8,368 bases of DNA from Planctomycetaceae bacterium (lineage in GTDB: Bacteria; Planctomycetota; Planctomycetia; Pirellulales; Thermoguttaceae). The position numbers were made by a program, and so were the translations under genes. Under the pieces are notes generated by a model. The model made no database searches and had not been told where the DNA came from. It saw nothing but the letters and a program-made list of their open reading frames with translations. The stretch lies in the NCBI GenBank assembly GCA_031274045.1, contig JAISQS010000601.1:1-8368 (forward strand). Direction: 5' to 3'. This document shows, piece by piece, positions 1-5,892 of the stretch; within the stretch, counting starts at the first letter, position 1; each line of letters starts with the position of its first letter.

Positions 1-109
1 AACATTACCCCCCAACGGAATCATCGGCAACCATAAAATAATCACTACAATCATAAAATTCCGATTGATCGTCCTTGTGCAAATTCTCTCTCTTTACACG
101 TAACGTAAT

Positions 110-227
110 TTTTTTCAGCACGCGGATGACGCAGATTGTCTGGATTTGCGCAGATTTTTTTATAAATGCCTGTTCCTCTCTATCTGCGAATATCTTTAAT
201 ATCTACGTTATCTGCGTGCTAAAAAAG
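110..227. repeat. Short element with imperfect inverted ends
   Basis: A roughly 110-bp AT-rich element has matching ends. AGCACGCGGAT at 117-127 is the inverted counterpart of ATCTGCGTGCT at 210-220 (10 of 11 positions pair), and T-rich and A-rich flanks extend the match (TTTTTT at 110-115, AAAAAA at 221-226). Internally it contains several GCAGAT/ATCTGCG words in both orientations (near 134, 155 and 182), as if built from repeated short units. I see no open reading frame in it. It resembles the small non-autonomous or REP-like intergenic repeats common in planctomycete and Bacteroidota genomes, but the family cannot be named from one copy. Confidence 0.55.
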
Positions 228-645
228 GTTAAAGTAGAATCGTGTTAAAACTATTTTGGCAAAAAATATAAAAACATTTGTGATGGGTTGATTAAATGTA
301 CGATTATTTTTTGTTGTTGGTGTGTTTGTTTGTGGGATTGTGTTTTGGAAAAATTTATTGGTATTGTTTTTTTTGAAAGGATAGATTATCATGCCGCTCA
401 CTTGTGTTAATGTTCGCGGGTGATCTTGGCTCTTTGTGTTTGGTGGTTGCAGCGGTGTTGTTGGTGGTGTTGTGAAGGGCAATCAGTTTTATCCGCGACA
501 TGAGTGTGTGTTAGTTGTACAAATTTTCGACATCAAATTTATCGGGTATATTTTTGGTGAGAGGTTTGTGTTTAAGATGTTTTTTGTTGGTTTGCAAAAT
601 AACCGATTAGAAAAAACGGCTAGAAAGAAAGTGGAGGTAAAGATT
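228..645. other. Gene-free, G/T-rich upstream region
   Basis: No convincing gene is visible here. The + strand is strongly enriched in G and T, with TGTTGTTGGTG-like words at roughly 311-360 and 450-475. The frame of the downstream pilin-like gene happens to be open from a GTG at 436, but that extension has no recognisable domain and its composition looks like untranslated sequence. A short ATG frame at 391 (10 codons) follows an AAGGA at 376-380 and could be a leader peptide, though support is weak. The region probably holds the promoter and 5' untranslated region of the gene starting at 646; I cannot point to clear -35 and -10 boxes. Confidence 0.4.
633..637 (+). promoter_or_regulatory. Ribosome binding site for the first DUF1559 gene
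   Basis: GGAGG lies 8 bases before the ATG at 646. It decides the start: the frame is open further upstream, to a GTG at 436, but only this ATG has a strong Shine-Dalgarno sequence, and the following MKK is a typical beginning for a prepilin-like leader. Confidence 0.8.
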
Positions 646-1917
646 ATGAAAAAGTTAAATTCGTTCTCGGTTTTTGGTGAAATTTCCCTAGATTTTAAGG
701 GCGGCGAGTGCCATGTTAAAATAGGGGGGGGGGGGGGGCTACCTAGACAGGCGAAAGAATGCGGGCAGAATTTTACGAGTTCTGATCGTTGTAAATCTTT
801 CGATTTCTCTGTTAGACCATCTCTTTTGGTTCGTGGTTTTACTCTTGTTGAGCTTCTTGTTGTGATAGCGATTATTGGGATATTGATCGCTCTTCTTTTG
901 CCTGCTGTTCAAGCGGCGCGTGAAGCAGCCCGTCGAACTCAGTGCATAAACAACCAACGGCAAATCTGTCTCGCGGTACACAATTTTCACGACACAAACA
1001 ACAACAGATTTCCGTGCGGTTTGACAATGAGTCACGATCCGAACAATGTCGGTATCTGGAATTGTCCAACATACGACTTTGGCGCGATCGGATGGGGTGC
1101 GCGGATATTGCCGCAGATGGAAATGACTCCGCTTTACGAGCAACTTGTAAAATGCTTCACCGATGCCGGACACAACGCAAGCATGGTTACAAGATGGGAT
1201 GTACATGTTTTTCAGGTTGTGAGTGGATACGGTGTTACAAATAACGGGACAGAAATTGTTCCGCTCTCGATTTCTCAAACAAGTCTTAAAGGTTGGATTT
1301 GTCCGTCCTGTCCGGGCAAACCGATCATAAATGTAAGTAATGCACCGCACGCGCGTAAATTTGCCAAATCGAATTACGTCGGCAACTGCGGCTCGCGTCG
1401 AATGGGGCAAACCGACAGACGCGACATCACCGGCTCAAACAGCAGTCACGCTTCAAAGCCATACGCCGGTTGTGATGTTGGTGATTACGGCGGTCTGTTT
1501 TTTCAGGGTCATCCGCCTTACCAGAATAAACCCGGATTCCAACCCGGCTTCAAATCAATTGAAGACGGCTCTTCAAATACCTTCATGGTTTCTGAACGTT
1601 CGCACGACACTATCACTAAAGTTTCCGGTGGTAGTGAGTTTACAGAATTGCGTTATCCGTCGAGTTGGGTTGGCGGTTATGAGCGCGGTGTGCATGAAAT
1701 TGCGTTCTCCACATACTACGCGCCAAATTTGAAAACGAATGCCGGCGGTAGTGGTGCAGAATATCGTGCGGAGACTTGCGCGGCAAGCACGCATCCGGGC
1801 GGTGTCAATGTAACTTGCGCTGACCTTTCCGGCAAGTTTGTAACTGAATCAATCACCGCCACCGTTTGGGCGGCGTTTGGCGGACGTGATGACGGCGAAT
1901 CGGTTTCTCTTCCTTGA
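646..1917 (+). CDS. Prepilin-like DUF1559 protein with long poly-glycine leader
   Basis: This 423-residue protein belongs to the DUF1559 (SBP_bac_10) family, a planctomycete hallmark of unknown function. It is probably surface-exposed or secreted after cleavage by a prepilin peptidase. The cleavage site is G64/F65 in VRGFTLVELL, with Glu at +5 (E69) and a hydrophobic helix at about 65-88. The conserved N-terminal block AREAARRTQCINNQRQI follows, then CPSC at 219-222, NCGSRRMGQ at about 247-255, and DGSSNTFMVSE at 307-317. Near the C-terminus HPGG at 383-386 starts the H-X9-DG motif, but the expected Gly after Asp393 is Leu. The leader of 64 residues is very long for a prepilin and contains five consecutive glycines (27-31), encoded by 15 uninterrupted G. 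It shares many blocks with the next gene, so the pair is a tandem duplication. DUF1559 membership is confident; physiological role is unknown. Confidence 0.9.
   Translation: MKKLNSFSVFGEISLDFKGGECHVKIGGGGGLPRQAKECGQNFTSSDRCKSFDFSVRPSLLVRGFTLVELLVVIAIIGILIALLLPAVQAAREAARRTQCINNQRQICLAVHNFHDTNNNRFPCGLTMSHDPNNVGIWNCPTYDFGAIGWGARILPQMEMTPLYEQLVKCFTDAGHNASMVTRWDVHVFQVVSGYGVTNNGTEIVPLSISQTSLKGWICPSCPGKPIINVSNAPHARKFAKSNYVGNCGSRRMGQTDRRDITGSNSSHASKPYAGCDVGDYGGLFFQGHPPYQNKPGFQPGFKSIEDGSSNTFMVSERSHDTITKVSGGSEFTELRYPSSWVGGYERGVHEIAFSTYYAPNLKTNAGGSGAEYRAETCAASTHPGGVNVTCADLSGKFVTESITATVWAAFGGRDDGESVSLP
724..738 (+). repeat. 15-G homopolymer inside the coding sequence
   Basis: Fifteen G in a row encode residues 27-31 of the first DUF1559 protein, between the start codon and the prepilin helix. 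One G fewer shifts translation into a frame that ends at the TGA at 863-865. One G more leads to the TAG at 744-746, immediately after the tract. Only the length seen here (or a change by three) keeps the pilin helix and the rest of the protein in frame. Tracts of this kind are classic slipped-strand contingency loci in other bacteria; that this one varies is inference. The assembled length is itself uncertain because sequencing of long homopolymers is error-prone. Confidence 0.95.
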
Positions 1918-1992
1918 TTGGAGTTGAATTGAATGTCGTCAGATTATTTCAAATTTTATGTAACGTTTTTTACAGTTTAAAACACTTTTTTC

Positions 1993-1998
1993 AGGAGG
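1993..1998 (+). promoter_or_regulatory. Ribosome binding site for the second DUF1559 gene
   Basis: A perfect AGGAGG lies 7 bases before the ATG at 2006. It is preceded by a T-rich run (TTTTTT at 1986-1991). The 88-bp gap between the two pilin-like genes shows no obvious terminator, so they may be cotranscribed. Confidence 0.8.
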
Positions 1999-2005
1999 TA
2001 ATAAC

Positions 2006-3097
2006 ATGAAAAAAATTATGTATCAAAAAGCAGACAACCGAGTGAGTCGATTTGATTCTGCTTTCACGCTTGTTGAGTTGTTGGTAGTTGTTGCAATAAT
2101 CGGGTTATTGATTGCGTTGCTTTTGCCCGCAATTCAATCAGCACGCGAGGCTGCCTCAAAAACACAATGCTCCTCAAACCAACGTAACATCGCACTAGCC
2201 CTGCACAACTTTTGCGATACAAACCACCAATTGCCATGCGGCTTCACAACGGCACACGGTCCCGCCACCACCAATAATACCCAATGGTACAACCCAAAAG
2301 AATCCGGCGGCGCACTTGGTTGGGGAGCGCGAGTGTTACCGTATATCGAAATGCAAGGTTTATACGATTCGATTGTCAACGCCTACGTAGCACGCGGATA
2401 CGGCGAATCGTTGGTAACAAATTGGGATGCGTATGTATTGAGAGCCACGAATCCTGTTATTCCTGTGAGCATCGGTGAAATTCCGATTTCGGTGTGGATT
2501 TGTCCGTCTTGTCCGGGCAAAGATATAAACGACAACGGAACAGCCAAAGGAAACTATATCGGCAATTGCGGCTCAAGAAGAATGGGACAAGCAGAACGGC
2601 GTGACATTACCGGCTCACCAACAACAGGTCACGCTTCGCATTCGTATGCAAATTGCAATAACGGCGATTACGGCGGTCTGTTTTTTCAAGGTCACCCCGA
2701 TCACAACGGCATGAGCGGTAAGCAAGTCGGATTGGGTGATATTACGGATGGGACGACGAATACGTTGATGGTTTCGGAGCGTAGCGCGGATAGAATTAAG
2801 ACCAGCGCAATTGATATACGGCGTTATCCGACTGCGTGGATTGGCGGCGGTGATTCGAGGGCGTTGGGAGATGTAACTTTCTCAACCTACTACGCAATAA
2901 ACTACAAATGTACTAGCTGCAATCCGGTCGGCTCAACAATGGAATACCCGATGGCGTGTTGCGTGGCAAGTCAACATCCGGGAGGCGCAAACGCAGCAAC
3001 CGCCGATGCCGCCGTAAAATTCATATCCGAACAAATAAACGCCCAAATTTGGGCTAATTTGGCAAGCAGAAACGACGGCAATGTAACAAATTTTTGA
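2006..3097 (+). CDS. Prepilin-like DUF1559 protein, tandem paralogue
   Basis: This 363-residue DUF1559 (SBP_bac_10) protein has a short 19-residue leader. The probable prepilin cleavage site is A19/F20 in DSAFTLVELL, with Glu at +5 (E24) and a hydrophobic helix at about 20-43. It then shows QSAREAASKTQCSSNQRNI, GWGARVLPYIEM at 106-116, CPSC at 166-169, GNYIGNCGSRRMGQ at 182-195, GDYGGLFFQGHP at 220-231 and DGTTNTLMVSERS at 248-260. These blocks match the upstream gene almost residue for residue, so the two are tandem duplicates that diverged mainly in the leader and between blocks. The C-terminal H-X9-DG motif is altered: His324 and Asp334 are present but Gly is replaced by Ala335. Compared with its neighbour it has a normal leader and no homopolymer. 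It is probably exported and processed by a prepilin peptidase; its role is unknown. Confidence 0.9.
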   Translation: MKKIMYQKADNRVSRFDSAFTLVELLVVVAIIGLLIALLLPAIQSAREAASKTQCSSNQRNIALALHNFCDTNHQLPCGFTTAHGPATTNNTQWYNPKESGGALGWGARVLPYIEMQGLYDSIVNAYVARGYGESLVTNWDAYVLRATNPVIPVSIGEIPISVWICPSCPGKDINDNGTAKGNYIGNCGSRRMGQAERRDITGSPTTGHASHSYANCNNGDYGGLFFQGHPDHNGMSGKQVGLGDITDGTTNTLMVSERSADRIKTSAIDIRRYPTAWIGGGDSRALGDVTFSTYYAINYKCTSCNPVGSTMEYPMACCVASQHPGGANAATADAAVKFISEQINAQIWANLASRNDGNVTNF

Positions 3098-3110
3098 AGT
3101 ACGTTTTGGA

Positions 3111-3162
3111 GACAACCTGAATTTCGGAAAGCAATAAATTGACGACCGAAATTTAAGTTGTC
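3111..3162 (+). terminator. Hairpin just after the second DUF1559 gene
   Basis: Two 17-base arms, 3111-3127 and 3146-3162, pair around an 18-base loop. GACAAC pairs with GTTGTC and AATTTCGG with CCGAAATT; between them lie an A-T pair, a G-T wobble and one mismatch. It starts 13 bases after the stop codon at 3097, where a transcription terminator is expected. There is no clean T-run directly after it, so it may instead be a 3'-end stabilising hairpin or a repeat. Confidence 0.45.
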
Positions 3163-3164
3163 AC

Positions 3165-3203
3165 CAATTTTAACAAATTAACAAATTAACGAATTAACGA
3201 ATT
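3165..3203. repeat. Short AT-rich tandem repeat
   Basis: Copies of an 8-base unit, AACAAATT or AACGAATT, run in tandem just before the inverted element at 3203-3327. Similar AACAAATTT words recur at about 3334-3375, on the other side of that element, so it sits inside a low-complexity tract. Nothing here looks coding. Confidence 0.6.
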
Positions 3204-3327
3204 ATTTCGGATTTTGTGAGAGGAGTAGAGACGCAATGCCTTGCGTCTCTACTTTTGGACGAAACGTTTCGGTTCACCCAACCATTGGTAGAATCCCAAA
3301 TGTGAGGACTACAAAAAATCCGAAATA
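3203..3327. repeat. Small inverted-repeat element with internal perfect hairpin
   Basis: The outer ends pair: ATTTCGGATTTTGT at 3204-3217 is the inverse of ACAAAAAATCCGAAAT at 3311-3326, apart from two extra A. Inside is a perfect 12-bp hairpin, GTAGAGACGCAA at 3225-3236 and its complement at 3241-3252, around a TGCC loop. A second small palindromic segment, GAAACGTTTC, lies at 3261-3270. With AT-rich direct repeats on both sides this looks like a miniature inverted-repeat element of about 125 bp. No transposase is visible, so mobility is inferred only from the structure. Confidence 0.6.
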
Positions 3328-3383
3328 GTCAGACAAATTTAACAAATTTAACAAACCAACAAATTTAACAAACTAAATTAACG

Positions 3384-3785
3384 ATGTATAAGAATATTTT
3401 TGTGCTATTTCTGATGCTGGTAGTGCCGGTGATTTTTTCCGGCTGCGGCAGTAAGAGTGTTGAGCGAGTGAGTGTTGAGGGTGTGGTAACGTTTGAGGGG
3501 AAGCCGTTGAATGGCGGTTATTTGTTGCTTCGCCCTGAGGCAGGCCCCGGTTCCGGTGCCGAAATCAAACCAGACGGAAGTTACAAGATTGAAAAATCCG
3601 CCGGACCAATGGCTGGTAATTGCGATTTCATTGTTGAAAAATACAACGAACGAACCGAACTCGGAAGCGACGGTCGCGAAAGCAAAATACAAGAACCGGC
3701 ATTGCCCGAAAACATACAAGGTAAACCAAAACCATTCACCCTAAAAAAAGGTCACAACAAAATAGATATAAACCTAGACCAATAA
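3384..3785 (+). CDS. Small lipoprotein with transthyretin/Ig-like fold
   Basis: This 133-residue protein has a signal peptide (MYKNIFVLFLMLVVPVIFSG) ending in the lipobox FSGC. Cys21 would be lipidated and anchor the mature protein of about 113 residues to a membrane. The body fits the carboxypeptidase regulatory-like/transthyretin-like pattern of small planctomycete lipoproteins: VEGVVTFEGKPLNGG at 31-45, a Gly/Pro-rich turn, KPDGSYKIE at 62-70 and AGNCDFIVEKY at 77-87, with a further beta strand at the C-terminus (HNKIDINLD). Genes of this type very often follow DUF1559 prepilin-like genes in Planctomycetota, which matches its place here, although the 286-bp gap with hairpins suggests separate transcription. 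No Shine-Dalgarno is evident before the ATG. The lipoprotein call is firm; the exact function is unknown. Confidence 0.85.
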   Translation: MYKNIFVLFLMLVVPVIFSGCGSKSVERVSVEGVVTFEGKPLNGGYLLLRPEAGPGSGAEIKPDGSYKIEKSAGPMAGNCDFIVEKYNERTELGSDGRESKIQEPALPENIQGKPKPFTLKKGHNKIDINLDQ

Positions 3786-3833
3786 TCACAAGATTAATAA
3801 CCACACAAAAACCACCACACAACAACAAAAATT

Positions 3834-4184
3834 GGCGTGAAATGTGTCGGTGTTCGTAAGGTGGACAACAGCCCGCCGGACGGTTGCATCGGCGAGTACG
3901 CCGACAGTGGGAGCGGAACACGCATCAGCAACGTAAGGTGGGCAACCGACTGCCAGGCTTTCTTGGTGAATAGCGTCGGCGCAAGCCGACAGCGGGAGCG
4001 GAAAACGCATCGGCAAAACCAAAACGCCCTACGTTTTGGGCAATTTGGTATATCAACACGTTTTCCGCCCTCTCTGTTTTCGGCTTGCTCCGCTCGCCGA
4101 AAACACAACCGCCCAGCGGTCGGTTGCCCACCTTACGATAACCAACGCAAAAAAACTTGTGTGGTATAACAAGGTGTCCCGCCC
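3834..4184. repeat. Structured repeat block, copy A
   Basis: This gene-free block holds two related units in tandem (3855-3930 and 3932-4020). Each begins CGTAAGGTGG and ends with a hairpin followed by GGGAGCGGAA. The hairpins are TCGGCG-AGTA-CGCCGA at 3889-3904 and GTCGGC-GCAA-GCCGAC at 3975-3990; the second has a GNRA tetraloop. Inverted matter follows: CGTAAGGTGGGCAACCGAC at 3932-3950 has a perfect 19-bp inverse at 4119-4137, and GTTTTCGGC at 4076-4084 pairs with 4096-4104. A related copy lies at 7584-7855; for example 3952-3981 and 7657-7686 are identical over 30 bases. Open frames on both strands here are shadows of the repeat and share fragments between copies for that reason. Confidence 0.8.
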
Positions 4185-4250
4185 GCCTAAGTGCATTAGG
4201 AAACCGAATAAGTTTGGAAGGAACGCCAAGACGTGTCGGAGTAATTATGA

Positions 4251-4320
4251 GTGCGGAATTCGGAATTAAAGATACTGCTCCTAATTCCTAATTCCGAATT
4301 CCTAATTCCGAATTACGCAC
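4251..4320. repeat. AATTCC-type tandem and inverted repeat
   Basis: GTGCGGAATTCGGAATTA at 4251-4268 pairs with 4303-4320 at 17 of 18 positions. Between and within the arms, CTAATTCC and CCGAATTC units recur in tandem from 4281 to 4314, giving a roughly 14-base period. A degenerate copy (GCGGAATTAGGAATG) appears at 5743-5757 upstream of the three-gene operon. This is a simple-sequence-derived intergenic repeat with no coding potential. Confidence 0.7.
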
Positions 4321-4336
4321 AGAGGCAGGTGCCCCG

Positions 4337-4366
4337 CCCGCGTTCCAGTCCGCGCCGCTTCGCGGC
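4337..4366. repeat. Half copy of the long hairpin repeat
   Basis: This 30-base stretch matches the right arm of the large hairpin at 7795-7824 at 28 of 30 positions (CCCGCGTTCCAGT, then CGCGCCG, then TTCGCGGC). The left arm is absent here, so the large hairpin cannot form. It still keeps the small local hairpin GCCGC-TTC-GCGGC at 4354-4366. It may be a truncated remnant or a recombination scar of the same element. Confidence 0.65.
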
Positions 4367-4446
4367 AAATTGCTACTACAAAATTTAAAATCTCCATGAA
4401 CGGTTACGATTAAAAACAACTTCTCTCCAAACAAATAATAGTTATC

Positions 4447-5496
4447 ATGTCAACACCAGATACAACTCCAACACCGCAACAAGAACCGCCGATTCGTTTG
4501 TTTCCGGCTTTTTGTTCAATGTTATTGCCCGGACTCGGTCAACTTTTGCAAAAACGCGGCAATGCTTTTTTTGTACAATTATTGATCTACGCGATCACTG
4601 CGGCGATACCGTATGGTGCAATCAGAGACTTTTTTTACAGCCTGTCGTATTCGACTTTTGAAATAATTCCCTTTTTGGTTCTACTCATCTTTCCGGTAAT
4701 GGTGATTTTTCTTTCGGTTCTTGATGTTATTTATTGGAAACCGGGCGAAGATTCTCGGCTTTTGAAGCCGTTTTGTAATTTGATTATATTTTTTATATTC
4801 GTTTATATTATGATCGGCTTATTCAATGTACATGGTTGCACAAGGGTAGCAGCACAGCGAATGCATTGTTCGAATAATATGAGGCAAATTGTGTTTGGAT
4901 TGCACGCTTATTATGATACTTATAAATGCTTGCCTCCGGCATATATTGTTGATGCAGACGGACAGCCGTTGCATAGTTGGCGGGTATTGATTTTGCCGTT
5001 TATTGAGGCAGAAGAACTTTATAAACAGATTCGCTTGGATGAAGCGTGGGACAGCGAATACAATCAACAATTTCACTCGAAAATGCCCAAGCTTTTTCGT
5101 TGTGGAAGTATAGAACAAAGAGGTGTGATTGGAATGCTCAAAAGACTTTATCCCAATGTTGAAACCGGTTGTTGTTATTCAATTGTCGTCGGAAGCAAGA
5201 CACCGTTTAATGGTTCAAAATCATCAACATTCGAGCAAATCACTGACGGATTATCGAATACGATTTTTCTTGTTGAGCGAATGGTTTCGGTCAACTGGAT
5301 GAATCCAACGAGTGAGATTACGTTTGAATCTGCATGTTGTGGTATCAATACTGAATTGACCGGAATCGGTAGCGGACATTACAGCGGCTGCAACTACTGT
5401 ACGGGAGCTATTGCCGTTCGTTTTGCTTCCGGTGATATTGATTCCAAAGAACTGAAAGCCATGCTCACCATCGCTGATGGCGATGGTGAAAAATAG
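4447..5496 (+). CDS. DUF1559 protein with multi-helix membrane anchor
   Basis: This 349-residue protein combines an N-terminal membrane region with a C-terminal DUF1559 (SBP_bac_10) domain. A LLPGLGQLLQKRG motif at 26-38 resembles the first segment of small TM2-like membrane proteins. Hydrophobic helices follow at about 40-58, 73-95 and 108-128. There is no prepilin FTLVELL motif; the third helix sits where the prepilin helix normally is and runs into TRVAAQRMHCSNNMRQ at 132-147, the DUF1559 start. SWRVLILPFIEAEELYKQI at 177-195 and ITDGLSNTIFLVE at 265-277 are family hallmarks. The C-terminal region VNWMNP...GHYSGCNYCTGAIAVRFASG aligns with the usual H-X9-DG segment but lacks the Asp-Gly. 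Unlike its neighbours it would stay membrane-embedded and not be cleaved as a prepilin. No Shine-Dalgarno is visible before the ATG. Family is confident; role is unknown. Confidence 0.88.
   Translation: MSTPDTTPTPQQEPPIRLFPAFCSMLLPGLGQLLQKRGNAFFVQLLIYAITAAIPYGAIRDFFYSLSYSTFEIIPFLVLLIFPVMVIFLSVLDVIYWKPGEDSRLLKPFCNLIIFFIFVYIMIGLFNVHGCTRVAAQRMHCSNNMRQIVFGLHAYYDTYKCLPPAYIVDADGQPLHSWRVLILPFIEAEELYKQIRLDEAWDSEYNQQFHSKMPKLFRCGSIEQRGVIGMLKRLYPNVETGCCYSIVVGSKTPFNGSKSSTFEQITDGLSNTIFLVERMVSVNWMNPTSEITFESACCGINTELTGIGSGHYSGCNYCTGAIAVRFASGDIDSKELKAMLTIADGDGEK
5465..5489 (+). terminator. Perfect hairpin overlapping the end of the membrane DUF1559 gene
   Basis: TCACCATCGC at 5465-5474 pairs perfectly with 5480-5489 around a TGATG loop. 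It ends just before the stop codon at 5494-5496, so the stem is encoded within the last residues (TIADGDGE). A run of A follows, then T-rich sequence from about 5505. It could act as a terminator whose stem is part of the coding sequence, but the T-run is not adjacent, so this is moderate evidence only. Confidence 0.4.
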
Positions 5497-5545
5497 ACTT
5501 GTTCTATTATTGCTTTTATTATTGGGGTGTTAGGTGGGCAGGTGT

Positions 5546-5624
5546 TAGGTTTGTTGCTTTCATGCTTGCCTTAACTTTTTTATTATTTTGTTTAATGCGT
5601 CAACATGAAAATATAAAAGAGCTA
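5546..5624. repeat. 79-bp direct repeat, left copy
   Basis: This sequence recurs at 7912-7990 in the same orientation with a single difference (T at 5584 in the left copy against G at 7950 in the right). It starts TAGGTTTGTTGC and ends AAAAGAGCTA; homology stops abruptly on both sides. A separate 10-bp direct repeat, GGTGTTAGGT at 5526-5535 and 5541-5550, overlaps its left end. An ATG frame in this copy (MLALTFLLFC...) is broken by a stop in the other copy, so the repeat is probably not coding. Read on the minus strand it holds TTGACG followed by A-rich sequence, a possible but weak leftward promoter. Confidence 0.9.
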
Positions 5625-5640
5625 TCTTGAAAATACCAAC

Positions 5641-5668
5641 TTGACAAATTAGGCTTATTTTTTACAAT
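5641..5668 (+). promoter_or_regulatory. Sigma70-like promoter for the three-gene operon
   Basis: A perfect -35 box TTGACA at 5641-5646 and a -10 box TACAAT at 5663-5668 (5 of 6 to consensus) are separated by 16 bases. The site lies 16 bases after the left direct repeat and about 225 bases before the first gene of the operon, with no other gene between. This is the clearest promoter-like sequence I found in the window; start-site position is inferred. Confidence 0.6.
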
Positions 5669-5892
5669 TTGTGGCGACTAATATGACGATTAAAATTTGA
5701 ATTGTCTTTTGCTTAAACCATCCTTATCGGGGGACGGAAAATGCGGAATTAGGAATGAGGGATTAGGAATGTCGCTTTCCGCTTCCCGCTCCGGAACAAG
5801 TCTAGTAAGAGAATCGGTGTCAACATTGAGTCACGCCAAGTCAACAAAAGAGACGCGTGGATTGAAATTAGAGAGAATTGAGGAGTTAAATA
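5669..5892 (+). other. Probable 5' leader of the operon, with repeat remnants
   Basis: No gene is supported here. An open frame beginning at 5697 runs on to 6089 but overlaps the much better first operon gene in another frame and has no recognisable content. The region contains a degenerate AATTAGGAAT repeat at 5743-5771 and, at about 5773-5796, TTCCGCTTCCCGCTCCGGAA-like sequence similar to the inverse of the structured repeat block. An AGGAG ribosome binding site at 5881-5885 lies 7 bases before the ATG at 5893. Confidence 0.5.

Noticed and set aside
1..54. Possible start of a minus-strand gene running off the left edge (ATG at 54, hydrophobic MIVVIILWLPMIPL)
   Set aside because: Only 18 codons are visible, no good Shine-Dalgarno lies at the right distance, and an equally open + frame (2-103, TLPPNGIIGNHK...) competes. 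Neither can be supported.
219..482. Minus-strand 87-residue open frame
   Set aside because: It is low-complexity (Thr, Asn, Pro and Phe rich), produced by the G/T-rich strand bias, and has no recognisable domain.
739..1410. Minus-strand 223-residue open frame opposite the first DUF1559 gene
   Set aside because: It is a shadow of a confident + strand gene, with unlikely composition and no known motifs.
3834..4184. CRISPR array
   Set aside because: The units are of unequal length and diverged, spacers are absent, and no cas gene is nearby.
3786..4269. Several open frames on both strands in the repeat block (up to 110 residues)
   Set aside because: They overlap each other, lie in hairpin-rich repeats, and share peptide fragments (for example SPRKPG) with a frame at 7597-7929 only because the DNA repeat is shared.
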